In this document: positions 26,625 to 34,341 of the stretch, one piece after another
Layout of the letters: each line of letters begins with the position of its first letter
Position numbering within the stretch: position 1 is the first letter of the stretch
From: Candidatus Gastranaerophilales bacterium
GTDB taxonomy: Bacteria; Cyanobacteriota; Vampirovibrionia; Gastranaerophilales; Gastranaerophilaceae
Assembly: GCA_944327255.1 (NCBI GenBank)
Contig: CALVHA010000015.1
Location: forward strand, 1 to 61,462
Length of the DNA: 61,462 bases
Reading direction: 5' to 3'
Made by a program: the position numbers and the translations under genes
The notes under the pieces: model-generated
The model's database searches: none
Told to the model about the DNA's origin: nothing
What the model saw: only the letters and a program-made list of their open reading frames with translations

Positions 26625-28032
26625 CAAAACATTTGTTACCGTGATGTTTATATGGGGAATAATCACCCTGCTTAGGGTTTTATTTCACCAAACCTGGTAT
26701 GATGAAGTTCATGCATATATGATGGCAAAAGAACTTTCTTTTCTTGATATAATTGCGCAGATGAAATATGAAGGTCATACATTTATATGGTATATGATTC
26801 TTATGCCATTTGCTAAGGCTGATTTATGGTATCCTTATCCAATGTTATTTTTGAACTGGCTTTTTGCTTTTATAGCATTAATTATTTTTTGGGAAAAAGC
26901 CCCTTTTAATAATTTTACAAAAACCATCGTAACATTTTCTTATCCGTTTTTGGCACAATTGCCTGTTATTGCAAGATGTTATGCTATTGGGGTTATGTTT
27001 TTATTTATGTTATGTGCTTTATATAAGAATTCTTTAAAGCATCCTTTATGGTATTCTTGCTTGATAATTTTATGTGCTAATACCAGTGTTATGGCATTAT
27101 ATGGGGCAGCTGCATTTGGTTTTATATTTGCCTATGATTTAATAAAGGGAGCATTAAATGGAGTTGTTTCAAAAAAGGATTTCCGTATTTCATTTATTGT
27201 TATGGCTATTGGTGCAGTGTTGATTATGTGGCAGTTAGGTGGTGCTAATTCTGTATATTTAGGTTGCAATACAGAATTTATAGCACATTTTATGGAGTTT
27301 ATTATAAATAATAATTTATTACTTGATGTTTCTACTATAATTTTAATTGTTATTTCAATGTTTTTTTATCCGTTTTATTTTTGGAAAAATAAAAAAGTAT
27401 TTTTCTTTGGAGTATTTACTATTGGCGGATTATTAATAACATTTATTACAAAATATGCAGGTTGGACACACCATTATGTTTTCTTTTGGATTTATTTATT
27501 AATATCTGTTTGGTTAATGAATTTTTCTTCTGAAAAGTGGCAAAAATTAAAAAATATTGCTGAAGTTATAATTACGTTATTATTTTTTGTGTTGATATTT
27601 AATCATATATCTTTTAGTATGAATTATTTTCATTCAGCTTCAAAATTTTTAGCTGATACTATATTTGATGATGCTCGGCTTGCTAATAGTCGAATTATTC
27701 TTTATAACTGGGCTGATACCAGAATACTACCATATATTAAATCTAGTGATTCTGATATTAGATTTTATTGTACTGGTGAAAAACCTAATAGTGATGCTTC
27801 ATTAAATCTTGGATTAGTATGTGATTTTGATAGAGAAGGCGGAATTTATCCTTTATGGTTGAATAAATCTTTCGATAAAAATAAAAAATCTTATATTATT
27901 TTACCAATAGAAGATGATATTTCTGTTAATGGTTTTTCTGTTGAGGACAGAACTTTCAAAATGAACTTTGAGCCTTATAAAATTATTAATAAAACCTATG
28001 GTATTTTTGAAATAAGAAAAATTAAGAAATAA
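26608..28032 (+). CDS. Polytopic GT-C-like membrane glycosyltransferase
   Basis: A 474-residue membrane protein with about ten to eleven hydrophobic segments and a C-terminal soluble part from about residue 350. An acidic WYDE motif (about 30-33) in the first extracytoplasmic loop corresponds to the GT-C metal/catalytic motif. A KYEGH motif follows. It is coupled to the FAD-oxidoreductase gene by a 17-base overlap, with AGAAGGAA as SD. I infer a polyprenyl-phosphate-sugar-dependent transferase; sequence similarity to named GT39/GT83 members is only at motif level. A distinct transporter-like function cannot be excluded. Confidence 0.65.
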   Translation: MKSKVNKTFVTVMFIWGIITLLRVLFHQTWYDEVHAYMMAKELSFLDIIAQMKYEGHTFIWYMILMPFAKADLWYPYPMLFLNWLFAFIALIIFWEKAPFNNFTKTIVTFSYPFLAQLPVIARCYAIGVMFLFMLCALYKNSLKHPLWYSCLIILCANTSVMALYGAAAFGFIFAYDLIKGALNGVVSKKDFRISFIVMAIGAVLIMWQLGGANSVYLGCNTEFIAHFMEFIINNNLLLDVSTIILIVISMFFYPFYFWKNKKVFFFGVFTIGGLLITFITKYAGWTHHYVFFWIYLLISVWLMNFSSEKWQKLKNIAEVIITLLFFVLIFNHISFSMNYFHSASKFLADTIFDDARLANSRIILYNWADTRILPYIKSSDSDIRFYCTGEKPNSDASLNLGLVCDFDREGGIYPLWLNKSFDKNKKSYIILPIEDDISVNGFSVEDRTFKMNFEPYKIINKTYGIFEIRKIKK

Positions 28033-28117
28033 TTTTATAAACACTTGATATTACACCTTTAGTGATATGAAAAAAATTATAATTATAGTTATATATCATT
28101 AAAAGGAGGTGTATTTT

Positions 28118-28846
28118 ATGTCAGAACATGATAAAGAAGTAGAAATAATTGAGGATGATGTCGTTGAATCTTGTGAACTCAATATTTCTGGAATAAAAAT
28201 TTTAATGTTATTGACAGAAGTCGATAGATTTGATGAACATCACAAAACTGGTGTCTGGTTTGAGGAATTTGCTATTCCGTATTTAAAATTTTTGGATGAA
28301 GGTTTTGATGTGACAGTTGCAACAATACATGGAAAAGAATCCCCAATAGATCCTGCAAGTGATAATCTTATAGAAGATATAAAATGGCATATGGCTAAAG
28401 AAGCTTTAAAAAAGCCTGAAAAACTTTCAGATATTAACTGTGCATATTACGATGCAGTTGTTATTCCTGGCGGACATGGTCCATTATATGACCTTGCTGA
28501 TAGCGAGGACGTAGGTCAAACTTTATTGAGTTTTTATGAACAAAGTAAATTAATTGCAGCAATATGTCATGGCCCTGCTGCTCTGTTGTCTGCAAAGAGA
28601 AATGGAATTCCTATGGTTAAAGGTTACGAACTTACCTCTTTTACTAATGAGGAAGAAATCGAAGCTAAAAAAGAAAAATTGGTTCCGTTTTCTGTAGAGG
28701 ATAAGTTAAAAGAGGCAGGTGCAAATTTTGTAAAAAATGCTCCTGGAGATATTTATATAGTGGAGGACAGGAATTTTATTACCGGGCAAAATTATCAATC
28801 AGCTAAGGCATTTACAGATACGATAATAAAATATCTTTCCAAATAA
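28118..28846 (+). CDS. DJ-1/PfpI superfamily protein, Hsp31-like
   Basis: A 242-residue class I glutamine amidotransferase-like protein. The nucleophile elbow AAICHGPAAL places the catalytic Cys at C150 with H151 next to it; IPGGHGP is at 116-122 and TGVWFEEFAIPY at 44-55 supplies the acidic residue. This layout matches Hsp31/YhbO-type chaperones and deglycases linked to stress from aldehydes. The ATG at 28118 has a near-perfect SD, AAGGAGG (28103-28109); an in-frame GTG at 28109 lies within that SD and is rejected. It is single, with its own terminator. Confidence 0.88.
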   Translation: MSEHDKEVEIIEDDVVESCELNISGIKILMLLTEVDRFDEHHKTGVWFEEFAIPYLKFLDEGFDVTVATIHGKESPIDPASDNLIEDIKWHMAKEALKKPEKLSDINCAYYDAVVIPGGHGPLYDLADSEDVGQTLLSFYEQSKLIAAICHGPAALLSAKRNGIPMVKGYELTSFTNEEEIEAKKEKLVPFSVEDKLKEAGANFVKNAPGDIYIVEDRNFITGQNYQSAKAFTDTIIKYLSK

Positions 28847-28850
28847 TAAC

Positions 28851-28884
28851 AAAATTAAGCCGCTTATAAACGGCTTAATTTTTT
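28851..28884 (+). terminator. Rho-independent terminator after the DJ-1/PfpI gene
   Basis: AAAATTAAGCCG pairs with CGGCTTAATTTT around an eight-base loop, followed by T residues. The MATE promoter begins at its 3' edge. Confidence 0.88.
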
Positions 28885-28910
28885 GCATATATATTTTTAT
28901 ATATTATAAT
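28883..28910 (+). promoter_or_regulatory. Promoter of the MATE exporter gene
   Basis: TTGCAT (28883-28888), a 16-base spacer and TATAAT (28905-28910). The ATG is only nine bases beyond the -10 and has no SD, so the message would be leaderless or nearly so. Confidence 0.65.
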
Positions 28911-28919
28911 AACCTTGTT

Positions 28920-30302
28920 ATGATAAACGATTTAACTACAGGAAACCCCTTAAAATTAATATTGATTTTTTCTGTTCCATTATTAATTGGAAATATTTTT
29001 CAACAATTTTATAATATAGCAGATATTGTTATCGTAGGCCGCACTCTGGGAATTAATGCTCTGGCATCTGTCGGTGCAGTTGCTCCTTTGTTTTTTCTAA
29101 TAATGTTTGTTGTTGTCGGGATGACAAACGGTTTTGCGGTTATAACTGGACAGCGTTTCGGGGCAAAGGATTATGATGGAGTAAGACGTTCAGTTACTAT
29201 GTCAACAATTTTAAGTACTGTCTTTACTTTGTTTTTTACGGTCTTATGCCTTGTGCTTATGGGGCATATTTTAAGATGGATGAATGTCCCTCATGAAATT
29301 TATAAAGATGCATACTGGTACATTCAGATAGTTATATTTGGGCTTATTACAGCAAATTTTTATAACCTTCTGGCAAGTATTGTGAGAGCTCTCGGAGATA
29401 GTAAAACCCCATTATATTTTCTGATATTTGCCTCTGTTTTAAATGTGTTTCTTGCATTGCTTTTTATAATTGTTTTTCATTGGGGGGTCCCTGGTTCTGC
29501 TGTTGCAGTCGTTCTTTCTCAGGCCATTTCTGTTATAATGTGTATTTTTTATATAAAAAAACATTTCCCTATATTACATCTTAAAAAAGAAGATTGGATT
29601 TTTAATTCATATAGGGACTGGAAATTTGCACTTGAACATTTAAATGTGGGATTTCCTATGGCTGTACAATTTTCAATTCTTGGTGCAGGAATTTTGATTA
29701 TCCAAAGTGTATGTAACTCTTTTGGTGCTGATGTAATTGCTGCAATGACGGCCGCATTGAGAATTGAACAAATCGCTACAATGCCTATGGTTTCATTCGG
29801 AGTTGCATTGGCGGCTTTTGTAGCACAGAATTTTGGTGCAAATAATTTCAGAAGAATTAAGGTTAGTGTAAAAAAGGCTTCAGTTATTAATCTTCATCTA
29901 AGTATTATAATGGCATTTATTATGCATTTCTGGGGAAGTAACTTTGTTAGAATTTTTATCGGAAATCAAAATCACGAAGTTGTAAAAATCGCTCATGATT
30001 ATTTATTTATAAGTTCATTGTTCTACTTCTTTCTGTCTCAAATATTTATTTACAGAAATGCTCTGCAAGGACTAGGGCGGGCTACTATTCCGTTACTTGC
30101 TTCTATTGGAGAATTACTTATGAGATCATTTGCTGCAATTTATCTTGCTGTTAAATTCGGTTATGTAGGTATGTTTTATGCTGGTCCAATTGCTTGGGTT
30201 ACAGCTTCATTGGTTCTTGCGGGCGGGTATTATACGAATATCCACAGGTTTATTAAAGAGGCTCAGGCTGAATTTAGATTAAGCAAGAGGCAGGAAGTTT
30301 AA
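28920..30302 (+). CDS. MATE-family multidrug/cation antiporter
   Basis: Polytopic exporter of 460 residues with the twelve-segment MATE pattern in two six-helix halves. Family motifs are visible: NIFQQFYNIADIVIVGRTLG (about 24-43) at the end of helix 1, and a second-half AALRIEQIATMPMVSFGVALA-type helix near 285. Members of the NorM/DinF branches expel cationic drugs or metabolites using Na+ or H+. The ATG has no SD, and a promoter -10 lies nine bases upstream. The stop overlaps the opposing MBL gene's stop by four bases. Confidence 0.9.
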   Translation: MINDLTTGNPLKLILIFSVPLLIGNIFQQFYNIADIVIVGRTLGINALASVGAVAPLFFLIMFVVVGMTNGFAVITGQRFGAKDYDGVRRSVTMSTILSTVFTLFFTVLCLVLMGHILRWMNVPHEIYKDAYWYIQIVIFGLITANFYNLLASIVRALGDSKTPLYFLIFASVLNVFLALLFIIVFHWGVPGSAVAVVLSQAISVIMCIFYIKKHFPILHLKKEDWIFNSYRDWKFALEHLNVGFPMAVQFSILGAGILIIQSVCNSFGADVIAAMTAALRIEQIATMPMVSFGVALAAFVAQNFGANNFRRIKVSVKKASVINLHLSIIMAFIMHFWGSNFVRIFIGNQNHEVVKIAHDYLFISSLFYFFLSQIFIYRNALQGLGRATIPLLASIGELLMRSFAAIYLAVKFGYVGMFYAGPIAWVTASLVLAGGYYTNIHRFIKEAQAEFRLSKRQEV

Positions 30303-31048
30303 GGAAGATTTATTACGTCTCCGACGCATACCTCTTTAATAATAGCAAATTTTGAAAGAAGAATTTTAGAGTGCAAATCACAACAATGACACGGGTAAAT
30401 GTGGCTTATATCTCCTTCTTCCATAAAAATTCCGAATTTATTTATTTGGGTATCATTTTTGGCAATAAGGTGTAGCCCACCGATTATTGTAAATATTTTA
30501 TCTTCTTGTGTGATTCTCTGGGCTTGTCTTAAAGTATTAAGTATTCCGGCATGTGAACAACCTGTTATTATAACAAGTCCTGAAGGAGATTTATATACGA
30601 TTGCGGAATCATCTATATCGGAACTTGTATTATTCTTGATCTCTCCTAAAAAATAAAGATTTTCTTCCAATTGATAAGGTTCTTTAGTTAATATTAAGTT
30701 ATATTTTTGAGATAATTCTTCTTGTTTTATAGGACAACTGTATTCAACATTATTTTCATCCATTTTATAATCAAATATGTTCGGATGAGCGATTAATTTT
30801 GTCGCAGGATTTGGCGGTAAAAATTTTAATCCTCCGCTATGGTCGTTATGCCCATGTGACAATACAATATAGTCAAGCTGGTTTAATTGTATCCCAAGCT
30901 TCTCCGCATTTTTAATTACTACATCACTGTACCCGCAATCAAAAAGAATTTTTTTATTTTTTGTTTCTATAAAGAGGCTTAACGCAGGTTCTCCCAGTAA
31001 GTATTTGTCTATTCTGGTATTGTTTTCAACTAAAACTGTAACTTTCAT
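30299..31048 (-). CDS. MBL-fold metallohydrolase (MptA/beta-RFA-P-synthase-like annotation group)
   Basis: A 249-residue metallo-beta-lactamase fold protein. The metal motif HGHNDHSGG is at 65-73, with further ligands in GCSHAGILN (about 167-175) and a C-terminal HC pair (HIYPCHCCD). The N-terminal VLVENN...LLGEPALSLFIE and ILFDCGYSDV motifs match the group often annotated as 7,8-dihydropterin-6-methyl-4-(ribofuranosyl)-aminobenzene-5'-phosphate synthase. That name comes from archaeal annotation and is not proof of function. The substrate is unknown. It starts three bases after the stop of the upstream YDKYGN-repeat gene and is probably co-transcribed with it. Confidence 0.85.
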   Translation of the reverse strand: MKVTVLVENNTRIDKYLLGEPALSLFIETKNKKILFDCGYSDVVIKNAEKLGIQLNQLDYIVLSHGHNDHSGGLKFLPPNPATKLIAHPNIFDYKMDENNVEYSCPIKQEELSQKYNLILTKEPYQLEENLYFLGEIKNNTSSDIDDSAIVYKSPSGLVIITGCSHAGILNTLRQAQRITQEDKIFTIIGGLHLIAKNDTQINKFGIFMEEGDISHIYPCHCCDLHSKILLSKFAIIKEVCVGDVINLP

Positions 31049-31050
31049 AA

Positions 31051-31482
31051 TTATTCTTTGAACGTCCCTAACATATTCCCGTATTTATCGTACTGTGTAT
31101 ATGTACCGTTTGAATTTTTTCTTACGGTTCCTGTTTGATTCCCATATTTATCGTAGCTTGTTATTGTTCCACTTGAATTTATTTTAAAAGAACCGGTTTG
31201 GTTTCCGTATTTGTCATAAAATATTCCTCCGTTAGAGTTAAATTTTATAGAACCAGTTTGATTCCCGTATTTATCATATCCAGTGACTTTATCGCCTGAA
31301 CTACTTCTGTATGACCCGGTTTGATTTCCATATTTATCATATGTATTGGTTGTTCCATTATTGGTTCGGAATGAACCTGTCTGATTTCCATATTTGTCGT
31401 AAGAGTAGGATGTGGCTGCATTTGCTGTAGATGTTATTAACATTAGTGAAAGTAGTATCGTTATTAGCCCAATTCTTTTCAT
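31051..31482 (-). CDS. Secreted YDKYGNQTGS tandem-repeat protein
   Basis: A 143-residue protein with a Sec signal peptide (residues 1-22, ending ANA). The rest consists of six tandem units of 20-21 residues, each beginning YDKYGNQTGS (the last is YDKYGNMLGT) and followed by a variable basic/polar half. Tyr and Gly spacing suggests paired beta-strands, as in YD or MORN-like hairpin repeats, but I do not recognise the family. DNA repeats with about 60-63 base period run from about 31055 to 31410. AAGGAGAA is a strong SD. It is upstream of the MBL gene in the same operon. Function unknown; surface or outer-membrane attachment is a guess. Confidence 0.78.
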   Translation of the reverse strand: MKRIGLITILLSLMLITSTANAATSYSYDKYGNQTGSFRTNNGTTNTYDKYGNQTGSYRSSSGDKVTGYDKYGNQTGSIKFNSNGGIFYDKYGNQTGSFKINSSGTITSYDKYGNQTGTVRKNSNGTYTQYDKYGNMLGTFKE

Positions 31483-31606
31483 ATAAGTTCTCCTTGAGAT
31501 ATCTCCTAAGCATTATTATATATTTGATGTTATAAAATCGCAAGTAAATTTTATTAATTCTCGCCACTTGGTTATAAGAATATAATGCTAAATTTTTAAA
31601 AGTTTG

Positions 31607-31652
31607 CGGAACTGGACTGTTCCGAAATAATCAAATTATCCGTACAGTCCAG
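31607..31652. repeat. Two overlapping, mutually exclusive hairpins
   Basis: CGGAAC (31607-31612) pairs with GTTCCG (31619-31624) across TGGACT. The longer CTGGACTGT (31612-31620) pairs with ACAGTCCAG (31644-31652). Both use 31612-31620, so only one can form at a time. A further AGTCCAG copy follows at 31657-31663. Confidence 0.6.
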
Positions 31653-31954
31653 AAAAAGTCCAGTTTTCCAGTTTGATTTTTGGGGAACACTTAATTTTTC
31701 CGACCTGAAAACGCCCACACAAAGCCTACTTTACCCAAATAAATCTATCTAGCCGTATGTAAAAGAACACATGGTTTGATTATTTTGGGCAACATAAATT
31801 TAAAATATTAAATAAATGGGCTAATTTTTACTATTTTATCAATTTTTATTATAAAGTGTCCTGTTAAGGTGTGCACAGTCGTTAATATTTTCTCACAAAA
31901 TATATAAATTAGAGTATTTATTATAATTTATGGTATTAGCATTAAGTTTTGTTG

Positions 31955-31974
31955 GTCGGTTTTACTAAACCGAC
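31955..31974. repeat. Perfect 8-bp hairpin
   Basis: GTCGGTTT and AAACCGAC flank a four-base loop. It abuts the left arm of the long inverted repeat at 31974-32110. There is no T-run typical of a terminator. Confidence 0.65.
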
Positions 31975-32110
31975 AATTTCAAAATACTCAAACTACTCTT
32001 TTTTTTACTCAGGGTAAAATTGGCTTGTGAACTAGAGAAATGGTGATTTTTCAGAATAAATTATCTTCCTCTCTGACCTTTAAAAGAGTAAAATGAGTAA
32101 TTTGAAATTG
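31974..32110. repeat. Long imperfect inverted repeat with 29-base arms
   Basis: The left arm (31974-32002) and the reverse complement of the right arm (32082-32110) agree at about 25 of 29 positions, starting CAATTTCAAA and ending TACTCTTTT. The loop is 79 bases. A transcript of either strand could fold into a long rod. Confidence 0.65.
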
Positions 32111-32146
32111 ATATAACCAATCGACTTCCAACCGTCCAAAAGCTGG

Positions 32147-32174
32147 ATTGCTTCGGGTTATCCGCCCTCGCAAT
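32147..32174. repeat. Small dispersed-type palindrome (GGATTGCTTCG...CGCAAT)
   Basis: ATTGCTTCGGG and CCCTCGCAAT form an imperfect hairpin. It resembles a short intergenic hairpin repeat that I recall from many bacteria, with the pattern GGATTGCTTCG-N-CTCGCAATGA; only one copy was noticed in this window. Confidence 0.4.
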
Positions 32175-32233
32175 AATAAAAAACTTCCGACCAAATTACT
32201 CAAAAAGGTACAACAGGACCAACATTAAACTCC

Positions 32234-32276
32234 ATTAAAAAAAAGGATTAGGAACTCCCGTATCCTCTTTTTTAAT
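32234..32276 (-). terminator. Terminator of tRNA-Met
   Basis: On the minus strand, directly after the tRNA 3' end, ATTAAAAAAGAGGAT pairs with ATCCTTTTTTTTAAT (one bulge) and includes a long T-run. Confidence 0.75.
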
Positions 32277-32349
32277 AGCAAGGGAGAGATTCGAACTCTC
32301 GACCTCACGGGTATGAGCCGTGCGCTCTCACCAGCTGAGCTACCTTGCC
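32276..32349 (-). tRNA. tRNA-Met (CAT), elongator type
   Basis: 74 bases on the minus strand with a full cloverleaf. The acceptor GGCAAGG pairs with CCTTGCT (one G-U), the D-arm is GCTC...GAGC, the anticodon stem-loop is CACGG-CTCATAC-CCGTG with anticodon CAT, and the T-arm is GAGAG-TTCGAAT-CTCTC with discriminator A. The pattern closely follows the Bacillus elongator tRNA-Met type rather than initiator (the first pair is G-U and not an unpaired C-A). Ile2 (lysidine) identity is less likely. CCA is not encoded. Confidence 0.93.
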
Positions 32350-32361
32350 ATAGTATATAAA

Positions 32362-32388
32362 AATCTATTAAATTGTCGTAAGAGTCAA
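32362..32388 (-). promoter_or_regulatory. Possible promoter of tRNA-Met
   Basis: On the minus strand TTGACT (32388-32383), a 15-base spacer and TAGATT (32367-32362). It would start transcription about six bases before the tRNA. The spacer is short, so the call is weak. Confidence 0.4.
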
Positions 32389-32435
32389 TTTTTATTCTCT
32401 CATAAATATAAATTTTTTCAAGAGTTAATTAGTTT

Positions 32436-32888
32436 TTATTTTATTAATTCTTGCAAGACTTCTTCTACATGCCCCTTGACCTTAACTTTACGCCACTCTT
32501 TTTCTATCTTTCCTTTTTCGTCAAGTATAAATGTAGAACGAATTATTCCGAAATATTTTCTCCCATACATTGATTTTGCACCCCAAGTTCCGAATTCTTC
32601 TGCTAGTTTATGCTCTGTATCCGAGAGAAGAATAAAATTTAAGCTTTGTTTTTCTTTGAATTTTATGTGACTTTTTATATTGTCAGGGCTTACGCCGATA
32701 ACAACTGCCCTTGAAGTTAGTCTGTTAAAATTATCTCTAAAGTCACATGCTTCTTGTGTACAGCCTGAGGTATTATCTTTCGGGTAGAAATAAAGAACCA
32801 CTTTTTCCCCTGTAAAATCTGCAAGCTTAAATTCTTTTTCTTGACCCTTTTCGTCAATTCCTAGAAGAGTTATATCTAAATACGACAT
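32436..32888 (-). CDS. bcp: Thioredoxin-dependent thiol peroxidase (BCP/PrxQ type)
   Basis: A 150-residue peroxiredoxin that reduces hydroperoxides with electrons from thioredoxin. FYPKDNTSGCTQEACDF at 34-50 places the peroxidatic Cys at C43 and a resolving Cys at C48; this CX4C spacing is typical of alpha-type BCP/PrxQ. The T(S)xxC motif is intact. An ATG lies two codons upstream (32894), but it abuts the SD AAGGAGA, while the ATG at 32888 has proper seven-base spacing, so that start is chosen. It is 11 bases downstream of der on the same strand and probably co-transcribed. Confidence 0.92.
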   Translation of the reverse strand: MSYLDITLLGIDEKGQEKEFKLADFTGEKVVLYFYPKDNTSGCTQEACDFRDNFNRLTSRAVVIGVSPDNIKSHIKFKEKQSLNFILLSDTEHKLAEEFGTWGAKSMYGRKYFGIIRSTFILDEKGKIEKEWRKVKVKGHVEEVLQELIK

Positions 32889-32899
32889 ATACATTCTCC

Positions 32900-34240
32900 T
32901 TATTTTTTATTTTCTTTTTCACTGCGTTCTCTTACATTAATTCTTATTGGGGTTCCATAGAAACCAAAAGCTTCACGAAGTTTATTTTCTATATATCTTT
33001 TGTAATGATCCTTTAGCAGCTCTCCGTTATTTGTAAATAATACAAAAGTTGGCGGTTGAACTCCTGCTTGTGTTGCATATAAAAGTTTAAGACGTTTGCC
33101 CTTTACTGATGTCGGAGGGTTTAGAGCATATAGTTCTTTTATGATTTTGTTTAGCAGACCTGTTGAAACTCGCTTGGTGCATTGTGTATATACTTTTTCT
33201 GTTTTATCAAATATTTGATTTAAACGCTGTTTAGTTTTTGCGCTGATATAAATTTTCGGTGCAAATTCTAAAAATGGAATGTCATTAGAGAGTTTTTTAT
33301 CAAATTGATTAATTGTATTTGATTTTTTATCTTCAATCAAATCCCATTTATTAATTGCTATAATTAACCCCTTACCTGCTTCAGTAATGATTGAGGAAAT
33401 TTTTTTATCTTGATCGGAAATTCCTTCTGTTGCGTCAATTACCAGTAAAGCCACATCACAGTCTCGTATTGAGCGGATTGCTCTGTCTACGGCAAATTTT
33501 TCGACACCGTAATCAACTTTTGCTTTTTTTCTGATTCCTGCAGTATCAACAATTATAAATTCTTTATCTTTGTATTTGATTCTGCTGTCAATACTGTCAC
33601 GAGTTGTTCCTGATACATCGGATACGATAACTCTGTCTTCGTTTAATAAAGCATTAACAATAGATGATTTCCCTGCATTAGGGCGTCCGACTATTGCAAT
33701 TTTAATGGAAGAATTTTCTTCGGATTCTCCATTCTCTGTTGTGAAATCTTCTGTTAATAAGTCCAATAAATCTCCGACTCCACCGCTTCCGTGCAGTGCC
33801 GAAATCCCGATAGGTTCGCCAAGTGCCAGTGAGTAAAAATCATTTATCATCATAAGTGATTCTGGATTGTCAAGCTTATTGACTGCTAAAATGACAGACT
33901 TTTTAGATTGTCGTAAAATATTGGCTATATCATAATCTACCGGATTTACTCCGTCTTTACCGTCCACAAGAAATATTATTTTATCTGCCTCTTCGCAGGC
34001 AATTTTTGCCTGATCAAAGATTGAAAGCATAATATCGTCTTCATCTCCGGGAATAATTCCTCCTGTATCAATTATCGTAAATGGTTTGTTTTGCCATTCA
34101 ACTTCAAAATAAATTCTATCTCTTGTAACTCCGGGTTGATCGTCTACAATTGAGTTTCTTGAGCCAACAAGACGATTTACAAATGTAGATTTCCCTACAT
34201 TTGGCCTTCCGACTATTGCAACTATTGGTTTCCTTTTCAT
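32900..34240 (-). CDS. der: Ribosome-assembly GTPase Der (EngA)
   Basis: Essential GTPase for 50S ribosomal subunit maturation, 446 residues. It has two tandem G domains and a C-terminal KH-like domain, the unique Der layout. G domain 1 shows GRPNVGKST at 11-19, DTGG and NKLD; G domain 2 shows GRPNAGKSS, DTAG and NKWD. The KH-like domain (about 355-446) ends in a Lys-rich tail. The start at 34240 has only a weak SD (GAGAAT). It diverges from the MarR gene and is followed by bcp. Confidence 0.96.
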   Translation of the reverse strand: MKRKPIVAIVGRPNVGKSTFVNRLVGSRNSIVDDQPGVTRDRIYFEVEWQNKPFTIIDTGGIIPGDEDDIMLSIFDQAKIACEEADKIIFLVDGKDGVNPVDYDIANILRQSKKSVILAVNKLDNPESLMMINDFYSLALGEPIGISALHGSGGVGDLLDLLTEDFTTENGESEENSSIKIAIVGRPNAGKSSIVNALLNEDRVIVSDVSGTTRDSIDSRIKYKDKEFIIVDTAGIRKKAKVDYGVEKFAVDRAIRSIRDCDVALLVIDATEGISDQDKKISSIITEAGKGLIIAINKWDLIEDKKSNTINQFDKKLSNDIPFLEFAPKIYISAKTKQRLNQIFDKTEKVYTQCTKRVSTGLLNKIIKELYALNPPTSVKGKRLKLLYATQAGVQPPTFVLFTNNGELLKDHYKRYIENKLREAFGFYGTPIRINVRERSEKENKK

Positions 34241-34275
34241 ATTCTCAATTTATCACAAATATCTTTATTGTAAAA

Positions 34276-34291
34276 CATTATGTGTAAAATG
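34276..34291 (+). promoter_or_regulatory. Palindrome-like operator in the MarR promoter
   Basis: CATTATGTGTAAAATG differs at two non-spacer positions from CATTTTA-NN-TAAAATG, the core of the two palindromes at 59407-59440 and 59568-59585. It directly abuts the -35 hexamer of the MarR gene, a usual site for autoregulation. Confidence 0.45.
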
Positions 34292-34319
34292 TTGTAAAAA
34301 AATATATGTATGATAAAAT
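34292..34319 (+). promoter_or_regulatory. Promoter of the MarR-family gene
   Basis: TTGTAA (34292-34297), a 16-base spacer and TAAAAT (34314-34319). This promoter overlaps an upstream in-frame ATG at 34306 and so supports the later start at 34342. Confidence 0.6.
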
Positions 34320-34341
34320 ACGAGTAGAAAAGGAAATGGGT

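Larger units (their letters stand above)
31483..32233. other. Gene-free stretch of about 750 bases with many inverted repeats
   Basis: No convincing reading frame, no SD-led start and no recognisable named RNA (rnpB, tmRNA and SRP RNA signatures were looked for by eye and not seen). Instead there are several inverted repeats: 31607-31652, 31734-31789 (CCCAAATAAATC with GATTATTTTGGG), 31955-31974, 31974-32110 and 32147-32174. Base composition is less AT-biased in 31600-31720 and 32100-32200 than elsewhere. It could encode a structured RNA or be the remnant of an element beside tRNA-Met. Confidence 0.6.

Noticed and set aside
28045..28072. Imperfect inverted repeat ATATTACAC...GTGATAT before the DJ-1/PfpI gene
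   Set aside because: Arms differ by a two-base gap and no promoter could be placed with confidence around it.
31055..31410. Regular ~60-base repeats that could look like a CRISPR array
   Set aside because: The repeats are in frame and encode YDKYGN protein units; 'spacers' are coding and similar to each other, and no cas genes are present.
32436..32670. Plus-strand open frame across bcp
   Set aside because: Shadow of the minus-strand peroxiredoxin; no SD and no family motifs.
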